NCBI RefSeq assembly: GCF_001942495.1
Contig: NZ_MKZS01000001.1
Location: 3,735,613 to 3,799,612 of the forward strand
Direction: 5' to 3'
DNA from: Moorena bouillonii PNG
Lineage (GTDB): Bacteria > Cyanobacteriota > Cyanobacteriia > Cyanobacteriales > Coleofasciculaceae
DNA: 64,000 bases
Positions 16,618 through 25,000 of the stretch are shown piece by piece (position 1 is the stretch's first letter; the number at the start of each line of letters is the position of its first letter). The notes under the pieces are model-generated. The model had not been told where the DNA came from. It did not search any database and saw only the letters and a list, made by a program, of their open reading frames with translations. A program made the position numbers and the translations under genes.

Positions 16618-17856
16618 TTAAGTCATAATTGAAGCAGTCAGATCGCGAAATTCTTGAGCTTTTTCAGCGATTGACTCATCTTCATAAAAAATATTGATCC
16701 CGAAATCGGTTCCAAGGTATGAATCAGATACTCCAATACTTAAAGTAATTGCACGACCTAAAATATCATCAGTTTGTGGAAGCATTCCTTGTGTATAAAC
16801 AACCTTGCTTGGGTAAGAATTTTCACAAGCAAAAGGACAGCCATACTCCGTCGGCATGTTTTTATTAAGTAGTTGAACCATGTTTCCATAGTAATGTTTT
16901 CCTGATTGCAATAGCGTTTTACTGCCTATTGACTTTGCTACAGCTTTAGCAACTGATTGAGATTCGAAAAGGAGAGTAAGAGTCGTGGAAGCATCTCCCT
17001 CTTCATCATGAATATTTTGGAAGTACAAATTTGGAATTAGAGAAAGTGCTTTCTTAAATTTGTATTTTTTGTCCTTTAGAGTACTCAGAATTTTTGCTAA
17101 CTTTCTAACCTGAGCTAGTGCAACCGCCCCAACAAGTTCATTCATACGTAAGTTAAGACCAAGAAGGTTTCCTTCGCCAGCAAGCCCTAATCGGAAAGGC
17201 TGCGAACCATGATCGTGGAAGGCAAAGGCTCTTTCGTATGTATTAGTATTATTAGTGATAAGCATTCCCCCTTCACCGGATGTAATGACTTTGAAGACAT
17301 TTAAAGAGAATGCTCCCACGTCTCCAATAGTTCCTAGTTTCTTGCCTTTGTAACTAGCGCCACAAGCTTGTGCGACATCTTCAACGAGATAAAGGTTATG
17401 ACGGTTAGCAATTTCTTTCAATCGAGTCATATTACATGGTTTGCCCAACATATGAACAGCCATGATTGCTTTGGTGCGATGTGTTATTTTACGTTCAACA
17501 TCATCAGGATCTATAGTTAAAGATTCATCAATTTCTGCAAGAATGGGAATGCCTCGGGAGTAGGCAACCGAGGCAATGGAGGCAATAAATGTGTATCCAG
17601 GCACGATCACCTCATCTCCAGGTCCTATTCCTAAAGCAGCTAGAGCAGCTAGGAGAGCAGAAGTCCCGCTATTCAAGGCAAGACAATGTTTAGCTCCTGT
17701 AAACTTCTCAAATTCCCGCTCAAATTGATAGACCTTTGGTATTGATCTACCAGTTTGATCGTCAAAGCGGTAACGACTCAATTCGCGTGAGGTTATCACC
17801 TCTATAACTTCATCTAGCTCTTCTTTCCCAATTAAATTCCATCCGGGTCCAGACAT
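16618..17856 (-). CDS. DegT/DnrJ/EryC1/StrS PLP aminotransferase
   Basis: A 412-aa sugar aminotransferase of the DegT family, which aminates keto-sugars, cyclitol ketones or related compounds using glutamate or glutamine. Seen: LNSGTSALLAAL (~61-72) and GDEVIVPGYTF (~80-90), both for cofactor binding; VEDVAQACGA with D160; and the PLP lysine K189 in FSLNVFKVITSGEGG. The opening (GPGWNLIGKEELDEV, then a YRFDD region) resembles the subgroup containing KdnA-like and AHBA/StsC-like enzymes, so the substrate may be a long keto-sugar or cyclitol. It precedes the SLOG/SDR/isomerase operon by 145 bases. Confidence 0.9.
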   Translation of the reverse strand: MSGPGWNLIGKEELDEVIEVITSRELSRYRFDDQTGRSIPKVYQFEREFEKFTGAKHCLALNSGTSALLAALAALGIGPGDEVIVPGYTFIASIASVAYSRGIPILAEIDESLTIDPDDVERKITHRTKAIMAVHMLGKPCNMTRLKEIANRHNLYLVEDVAQACGASYKGKKLGTIGDVGAFSLNVFKVITSGEGGMLITNNTNTYERAFAFHDHGSQPFRLGLAGEGNLLGLNLRMNELVGAVALAQVRKLAKILSTLKDKKYKFKKALSLIPNLYFQNIHDEEGDASTTLTLLFESQSVAKAVAKSIGSKTLLQSGKHYYGNMVQLLNKNMPTEYGCPFACENSYPSKVVYTQGMLPQTDDILGRAITLSIGVSDSYLGTDFGINIFYEDESIAEKAQEFRDLTASIMT

Positions 17857-17901
17857 TTATTTCTACTCTCAAAAAAGAATTAAACGCAATAAAAATTGTA
17901 T

Positions 17902-18013
17902 TATAGCACTGCGCGCTGATCGTGACTATAAGCTTTTGCCATAACTTTTGATAATTTTCGAGCTCGAATCACTCTAACTAGAATTTGTAACTACTATAGC
18001 GCGCAGCGCTATA
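17902..18013. repeat. inverted-repeat element (tatagc..., no heptamer core)
   Basis: The sequence starts tatagcactgcgcgctgatcg and ends with the near-complement gcgcgcagcgctata, giving an imperfect ~20-bp inverted repeat. It lies between the glycosyltransferase and the aminotransferase genes and resembles the ends seen at 38040-38143. Confidence 0.5.
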
Positions 18014-18015
18014 TT

Positions 18016-19248
18016 TTAAAGCTGGTTAACTAATTGCATAAATTTATATGCACTTAAGCTTCCACTGTATTTTTGAGCAATATTTTTGTAGTAATATTGT
18101 TCTTGCTCAAAATTTTTGTTAGATAAAAAACTAAGAAATCTCTTTTTGAAATCTAGATTATTTTTTACTAGCAAGTATGGTTTTAAACCCATTTCACTGA
18201 AAGCTGCAACATTAAACGATAATACTGGCTTTCCACAAGCTAGAAGATCCATCACACTCATACTCCACAAAGCATGTGGTTTAAGAGGCGCAATTCCAGC
18301 TCGAGACTTACTCAGATTCATCATATAATCATTTCGATTATTAAAATGTTTTACCTTAACAAAAGGTAAGCTTTTAATGGTCGTTAGGTTTTTATCAACT
18401 GCTGGATTAAGGCGAGATCTTTCAGGGTCACGACCTTCTGTAGGATTCGTGACAATGATATTAAAAGACTTTATTTCGCTTGTATATAAATCCGTTAATA
18501 AATCGAAAATGTGTTGAGTTCCATAATCATCATATAAGCGATGATTATAAATAAAATCAAAGGGCTGATCTATATATTGACTTGAAACTTGTTCCACCTC
18601 TTTCAAATCAACAGGAGGCGATAAAACTTGACAAGAACCAATGTCTACTGACTTACTTAATAATTTATTTTTGACTTGTTGTATCAAGTTAACAGCAAAC
18701 TTACTACAAGTCAGTGTTATATCACTTGAAATTACCCCTTCTAGCAAACGCATCATAAGGATTTCACATAATCCATTTTGATTCATGGATTTTTCATAAG
18801 CAATACCTGGCGAGACAGAAACACTTTCTTTTATGTCTATGATTGGCATAGCAGGAATATAGTGAACATAACTAATTAACTTGCAACTTAGACCTAATTC
18901 TTCTTTGATAATTATGGCAAAATTTGCAGACTGTTCTGGCATATTGACAAGACAAACATCTGGCTTAATCTCATTTAGTAAGTATCGGATCTCATTCCAA
19001 AGGAAACTCAATCTAACTTGAAACTTGGAAATTCCCAAGTTCACTGGGATTATTTTAATTAAAGGATGAAGTTGTGGCATATCAGGAGGTCCTACAGCAA
19101 TAACTTCAACTTTCTCATCAGATTCTAAGAGCGATCCAAATAAAATTCTATTGAAAGTAAAAATGCTATCAGCTGCAAAGTTAGGATAATTACTAGGAAA
19201 AATTACTGTTAATATTCGTGTTTTTTTTCGATTATTGTTCATAATCAT
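18016..19248 (-). CDS. GT-B fold glycosyltransferase (GT4-like)
   Basis: A 410-aa protein that looks like a family-4-type glycosyltransferase, though diverged. Seen: an N-terminal half with PSNYPNFAADSIFTFNRILFGSL and DVCLVNMPEQSANFA; a linker; and a C-terminal half with FIYNHRLYDDYGTQHIFDLL, then AGIAPLKPHALWSMSVMDLLACGKPVLSF, which is the donor-binding block of GT-B enzymes (an acidic residue is normally found where M-D sits). There is no membrane segment. It is the first gene of the minus-strand cluster and visibly AT-rich. It probably attaches a sugar to the cluster's product or to a surface glycan. Confidence 0.75.
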   Translation of the reverse strand: MIMNNNRKKTRILTVIFPSNYPNFAADSIFTFNRILFGSLLESDEKVEVIAVGPPDMPQLHPLIKIIPVNLGISKFQVRLSFLWNEIRYLLNEIKPDVCLVNMPEQSANFAIIIKEELGLSCKLISYVHYIPAMPIIDIKESVSVSPGIAYEKSMNQNGLCEILMMRLLEGVISSDITLTCSKFAVNLIQQVKNKLLSKSVDIGSCQVLSPPVDLKEVEQVSSQYIDQPFDFIYNHRLYDDYGTQHIFDLLTDLYTSEIKSFNIIVTNPTEGRDPERSRLNPAVDKNLTTIKSLPFVKVKHFNNRNDYMMNLSKSRAGIAPLKPHALWSMSVMDLLACGKPVLSFNVAAFSEMGLKPYLLVKNNLDFKKRFLSFLSNKNFEQEQYYYKNIAQKYSGSLSAYKFMQLVNQL

Positions 19249-19612
19249 TTTTGAGCAAAAGAAAGATTTGTAGTTCCAATATCTGTTTTACTTTGAGAAA
19301 TCACCAAATTTTCTCTTGATTATTTTCTCAACTGAAAGTAATATACCATATTTTCCTTTGGCTCTCTTGAAAAACTTAATTGCTTAAACTTATTTAATAA
19401 AGTGTTAAAATTTTGGTGTGGCTGAAGAATAATGATATATGGCGTTGCGACAGCAAACGGACAAAAAACGCTGGGTAGGCTTAAACCTGTTAACCTAAGC
19501 CAGAGGGTCACCCCCTTGCTGACGGACACAAGTGGTTGAAAAGTAAGTAGGGAAGGGGTTGGACAAAACAGAAAAATCTGGGTAAATGGGGTAGTCAAGA
19601 AAAATCCCAATT
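19249..19612. other. intergenic region with IS left part
   Basis: No gene supported. The left end must hold the promoter of the minus-strand cluster that begins with the glycosyltransferase. From about 19430 on the sequence appears to be the noncoding front of the decayed insertion sequence that follows. Confidence 0.5.
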
Positions 19613-20390
19613 ATGACCCAGAAAAAAATCTACTCACAAGTGTATAGCTACCTAAGCGCAGGTAGCTTCTTTGTTGATATCAGACATATAGTGACGTTGG
19701 CATGGATGGTGGCGGCTTTACTAGGGAGCCAAAAGGTGAATCAGGGGGAATGGGGTAGCTATGTCCAAAGTCGAGCTATCCAAGAAGACAGCAATCAAAA
19801 ACGATGGCGTCGGTTTTTAGGGAATCATCGGGTCAAGATCAAAGAAATCTATGTACCGCTAGTTCTCAAGGCAATATCACAGTGGAAGCAGGGAAGATTA
19901 TACAAAGCCATCGGATAGTACCCAGTTGTGGAATAAATACTGCTTTGTCTACTTATCGGTGATTTTGTGAGGTTGAGCATTACCACTGTTGTGGTTAGGG
20001 TTAGAACACAAAAGTGCCAGTGTCGCCTGGGAGAAATATGCCCCCTTACTAGAACAAGCGTATCAATATCTGGCAAATTTCCCAAACGTGATGTTGTTGG
20101 CGGATAGGGGATTTGCCAATCACGATAAGCGTGAAATGGTTACAATTAACCCATTGGCACGCTTTCGATCCGTCTACCGTCCGATACTCTGATTCACGGT
20201 GTCCAGCGTCGAGGCTTTGGATATAGCATTCGTGAGTTATATCCCCCCAAACGAGAAGCGGTTTTCTACAAAAATGTTGGTTTATGGGAAGATGCTCAAC
20301 TTAAGGCTCATCTCGCTAATCTATCTATATTCTTCCCCATTTAGTCCCTGGCTAGGCACCCAGGGTACTCTAGGCCAGGTTAACTGAATT
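19613..20390 (+). pseudogene. decayed IS4-type DDE transposase
   Basis: Three frame-shifted pieces of one transposase. 19613-19918 encodes the N-terminal part (GSQKVNQGEWGSYVQSRAIQ, RWRRFLGNHRV). Around 19910-19990 the first catalytic region is readable across frameshifts and stops (LDSTQLWNKYCFV). 19989-20192 gives GLEHKSASVAWEKYAPLLEQ and MLLADRGFANH with the second catalytic aspartate. From 20200 a C-terminal piece (SIRELYPPKREAVFYKNVG) is out of frame. The third catalytic residue was not found. The element is dead. It marks the right border of the biosynthetic cluster and suggests transposition history there. Confidence 0.85.
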
Positions 20391-20488
20391 TTCCCTGTGT
20401 CTCATTCAAAATAGCTGAAAGCCTTGTACAGATAGATGGAGAGCCTCATAAATTTAAGCAGCTCAACTGTCAAATGAGCGAACGGTGA

Positions 20489-20776
20489 GTAGTGATTCGC
20501 GCAGTTGGGGAAATCGGTACTCCGAGCCTCAGTACACTAGACCCATAAATTCTGTTATGGTGCGAGGATTATAACTTTGTTTTGGTAACCAATAACCGTA
20601 GGTCTATGCCCGTACATTTAACTGACCACATTTCCCAAAGTCATCATGTCCCAGGAATTTTTATCTTAAACTCCAATTTCAGCATTGGTCAAAATATTGA
20701 AGAGTTAATTATAATTACACAATGTTCTTATGAGCAGGAATATCAAGACCAAATTATTCACCTGCCGATAACTTGA
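20489..20776 (+). pseudogene. DUF5615 PIN-like protein remnant
   Basis: The plus strand reads VVIRAVGEIGTPSLSTLDP, stop, ILLWCEDYNFVLVTNN, RRSMPVHLTDHI..., ending LPIT at 20776. This is the familiar pattern of DUF5615 (PIN-like, toxin-type nuclease) proteins, where LDPEILLWCE is expected. The in-frame TAA at 20552-20554 sits exactly where the glutamate codon should be, so a GAA-to-TAA change is likely. The N-terminal part is missing or degraded upstream. A downstream start at 20582 could give 64 aa, but without the first acidic residues it should not be active. Confidence 0.6.
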
Positions 20777-20932
20777 ATTAATTAATTATTCTGAGCATAA
20801 GTCTCAACAATACATTGCTCATTGTTCGTCTTAGAATCTTCATCGATCAAGCCTGAGGGGGTAAGGAAATAAGCTAAAACGCAGACTATATAAGCGACCT
20901 AGCTTTTAGACCTCGTTGATTATAAAATCGTA

Positions 20933-20972
20933 GTCTTGATGCAGTTGCTCATGAGAGTCCCCCCATGAGCAA
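20933..20972 (-). repeat. dispersed palindromic repeat, partial
   Basis: The sequence gtcttgatgcagttgctcatg, spacer, catgagcaac is a shortened member of the family at 2247-2300 and 35535-35590. Its stem is ttgctcatg / catgagcaa. Confidence 0.6.
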
Positions 20973-21012
20973 CCTACCTCACTAGATCATCCCTACTCCC
21001 TATAACCCAGGA

Positions 21013-21825
21013 TTAAAGTCCCTGATCTAATTGAGAGCTACTATATGAACTGGGATAATCTAAAATTCTAGTTCTCTCAAACCCAATTGGCAGTCGATTT
21101 AATCGACTTAATTCCTTATCAATGTGATTAATAAAGTACTTCATTTCTATAGGATTGCCATCGATATCTTGACCTGTGACCAAGTAGCTACTTACCTCAT
21201 TCTGTAGAGATGCATAGTTCAGGTATAACTGTTTGTTATTGACAATACTATCCTCATACCGGAATAATCCAGGAAGATTTCCAAACAGAATAGCTGATGC
21301 TGAAACCACTACGAAGATATTAATCACATAAGGGTGAGTACTATTCCAACCTGATCGAATAATAAAGAGTAAACAAATTCCTGCTACAATTGCTGTACCA
21401 TAAGTCATTAACTTAGACATATAGTAATTGTTGTAGAAGAATGTCATCATTTTAAAATGCCTTTGGTCTCGCGCTTGGATTTCTTGGATTTGGTCACCAA
21501 TTCTTTCTTGTTCAAGGGGAGCAGCATCAGGGATGGTTTCAGTATACGCAACTGTTTCTGTTGGAGGTAACAACCACTTTTGAGTTTGATAGTTACCTAA
21601 GGAATACAGAAAGATGACTCCTACAGTAATCAGTAAAACCAATACAGACGTTATGGCGATATGTCCAATCAGTGGCTTCGACCAAAATTTTGGCTCAGTT
21701 AAGCCTATTTTGTTAGTTTCGTTATTTTCGGTTTTGACAACGGTTTCAATGGTTTCATGATTATGAGTTTTTGTCGAATTTCCTTTATCGATGTCGATAG
21801 CTGAAGATTTATTGAACTCTAACAT
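21013..21825 (-). CDS. unknown membrane protein with three TM segments
   Basis: I do not recognise the family. From the chosen start the protein has ~270 residues. Its order is a polar N-terminal ~55 residues rich in N, T and E; a membrane helix (IAITSVLVLLITVGVIFLYSL); an extracytoplasmic loop with an acidic helix (ERIGDQIQEIQARDQRH); two more membrane helices (LMTYGTAIVAGICLLFIIRSG and VINIFVVVSASAILFGNLPGL); and a soluble tail. The ATG at 21825 is preferred because GGAGG lies 8 bases before it; an earlier ATG at 21924 has no such site. It follows the alpha-2-macroglobulin gene on the same strand at 195 bases, and could be related to it in envelope work, which is only a guess from position. 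Confidence 0.6.
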   Translation of the reverse strand: MLEFNKSSAIDIDKGNSTKTHNHETIETVVKTENNETNKIGLTEPKFWSKPLIGHIAITSVLVLLITVGVIFLYSLGNYQTQKWLLPPTETVAYTETIPDAAPLEQERIGDQIQEIQARDQRHFKMMTFFYNNYYMSKLMTYGTAIVAGICLLFIIRSGWNSTHPYVINIFVVVSASAILFGNLPGLFRYEDSIVNNKQLYLNYASLQNEVSSYLVTGQDIDGNPIEMKYFINHIDKELSRLNRLPIGFERTRILDYPSSYSSSQLDQGL

Positions 21826-22019
21826 TAGCTTGACCTCCAAGGGGCGGACATTCGTTTTTTTATGAGGATTCGGTTTTTGATTCGGATATGGATTTAGCAC
21901 CATCAACTTTAAAAGGGTATTCAATAAGTATTAATTTGTCAATTTCAGGCAAAGGCATAATGGTAATTAGTAATTAGTAATTAACAATTAATAATTAACA
22001 ATGGACAATTGAATCATAA

Positions 22020-25000
22020 CTAATCACTAATCACTAACGTAGAGGAAGCCGACCTACCAAATTCTTCTGGGGCATAGTTGAGGTGTGCTTGGGCAGGGGG
22101 CCATAAATAGGTTCCTGGTGTCACTGACCGCACCAGATAATGTAAATTATAGACACCAGCTTCCAATCGATCGGCATAAGCCACAATGCGATCGCGATGA
22201 ATTTTCTGATAATCGATTTGCCAGCTATCCTGTTGAGCTTGGAAGTAAGGGGTAGCAGTTTGGAAACTAGTATCAACTGCTTCCAACCCAGCTGGTAAGA
22301 GATCTTCGATCACCACATGATCCACTGGATGATCGCTAATCACCTCAACACCAATATCAAACACTTGTCCCGCTGGTACTGTTAATGGCTCTTTGAGAGC
22401 ATACAGTCCAATCTTTCGCAACACCTTTTCTTGATTAGCCGGACGTATGGTCTTGTTTACTCGTAATCCATTAAACCGACCAGCTTGATTGCCTTGTAAG
22501 CGATAACGATAGCTGGTTAAGTAGTGTAGAGTCCCTGCACCAGATTTTTTGACAATTAGGTCATGGCGACCTCGGGGTAACTTATCCATAGTAACCTGAA
22601 TCGATTGACTAGGTTTCTGATACCCCTGGAATTGGGCTGAGCCAAGTTTTTTCCCGGCTAGTTGTACCGTTGCTCCAAAGCTGGGGGGTGTAGGCTGTAA
22701 TCGACTATAGTCTACTAAGGCACTCAAGGCTTGGGCATTATCGTAGCTAGTTTGCCAAGTGCCGTCTCGCCGTAACTCTAATAACCCTTGTAATAGTTTA
22801 CTGCGAACCTCGGCTGAGCTGTTTTGGGCGATAAATAGGCGCAAGGCTTGAGCTTGTGCAGTAGTAGAAGAATCCAGCCAACGCCAGCTTTGGGGTAAGT
22901 TTATCCGAGCTGAACGCCCAGTTTGATAGATGCTTTCCTGAAACTGATTGACTAGAGTTTGGGCTTGGCTCCGCCACTGAGGAAACTGTAATAAGTAACG
23001 CGCTAATTTAATCTGAGTGACCCGGTCGAAGTTACTGCTCTGTTCATAAAGGTATCCTAGGAAGTCACTGCGGGTCTGACCGAGTTCTGCTAACCCCATC
23101 AGTGCTTCTAATCGCACCTTACTCTTACACACTACGCTCTTGCAATAATCATACTGACCAGGATTTGCCAATATTTTCTGCAAGTAGTTCTGGAGACGGC
23201 TCACCATCCCAGCATCTACTGATAATCCTGCTGCTTTCGCCCGAGCTAGAGCAGTAGCAGCATAGGGAGAGACGAAGGGGTCTGAGGATTTTTGTCCGGG
23301 CCATCTGGCAAAGCCACCATCTGGTCGCTGGAGTTTCTGTAACTGTTTGATAGCCTCAGTGCCTTGTTGGCTAGGGTTAAACTCAGCAAAGGTCTGACCA
23401 TATTGTTTGCCGAGTATTTCCAAATTGGATGCGATCGCTAATTTACTTGCTACCGGTTCTAAGAAGGGTAAGTCTTCGTTATCCAAGACTTGCTTAGCCG
23501 GAGCAGTAATCTCAGGAATCAGAGTGCTAGCCAGGGAAATCTCTAACCCTCCGCTGTCAGGTACCACGTTACTAGCTATATTCACTGGGATTTTTACTTG
23601 AGTCCTGGTTACTCCCGATTCCACCACTTGCTCAGTAATGTCAACCGGTTTAACAGCTAAAGGTACTTCAAACCCATCCTGATTACCATTGAGCTTAGTC
23701 GTAAACTTGACTTTAGCTTTATCCAAGTTATTGGCTACCATCGGAAAACGATAACCACTGGTTCCGGTCTTGGCTGAGGTTTTTTGATTCAGCGTAGGCC
23801 CTTTACCATCATCAAACTGAACGGCACCGGTCAGTTGTCCATTAATCTGTAAATCTCCCGTTTGCCCAGTATTATTAATTAGCGATATACCAGCTTTAAA
23901 GCGATCGCCTGGACGAGCAAATTGAGGTAATACTGGATTAGCCATCAGCCGCTTGGTGGTGATAAAGGTAGCCTGGCCATTCCCAAAGTGTAGGTTTCCA
24001 TCCGTTGCTACTGCCATCACCCGCCAAGTGGTTAAGTTATCTGGTAGTTTAAAGGTTACCCTTGCTTTACCATTGGCATCTGTTACCAGTGAACCATTGT
24101 AGTAGGCTAAGGGTTTGAATTCCGTGCGAATCCGAGTACTAGCTGCGCCAGAAGACTTTCCTCCACCATAGCCCCAGCCTTTTCGCGTCATTTGCGCCGC
24201 TAGCTTTTCTAGCACCACCTTAGGACGGTTATCACTGAAGCGAGTGGAAATATCTTGCTGAGCATACACGGTCTCTACTAAATCCGGTACTTGGTAGCCA
24301 CTCAGTTGCAAGATGGCTTCATTGACAACCATCACCGTAAACTGTCCCTTTACCGGTTTACCCTTAGAATTTTGCAATGCTAATTCCACGGTTTGCTTAG
24401 CACCAGGTTCAATGGACTTAGACTGCAATGTCTCTGTTACCTTGAGATAGTTATCATCCAAGCTGGTATTAAAGGGAGCAAAACCAATCCGCACCAGATT
24501 TTCTACACTCCCCGGCTCAACTTGGGATAGGGGTTTGCCTTGGCGCACTACTACTGCTTCTACTGCTGCATTAGGTACCATCTCGGGAGTGACTTTGAAC
24601 TTAATCTCTGGCGCACCCCCTTTAACTTTGACTACTTTGCGATAGAGAGTATTGTTGCGAACTACTGAAAAATACAATTCCCCTTCAGCATAGGGAGATT
24701 GAATCAAGGCTGTAGCTGTTTCCCCCGGCTTATAGCTATCCTTGTCTAGTTTGATATCCAGGCGAGAGTTATCATAGCGAGACCCCCAGTACACTGAGTT
24801 TCCACCGGTTGCCCAAATTTGTAAGTCTGTTGCTGCTAAGTCATTTTTAGCTTTAGCAAAATTAGCGCGAATTCGATAAGAACCGGATGAGGGGGGAGTG
24901 AGCTTGATGGATTTCGGACTACTACCAGAACGGACAGTTACCTCTTTAACGGTTTTGTATTCTACCTGATTCTTTTCTCGCTGACTCCCTGCCAAGACCT

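Noticed and set aside
19320-19610. A 96-codon minus-strand frame
   Set aside because: It lies across the promoter of the glycosyltransferase gene and the noncoding front of the dead IS, and its composition is unlike a protein.
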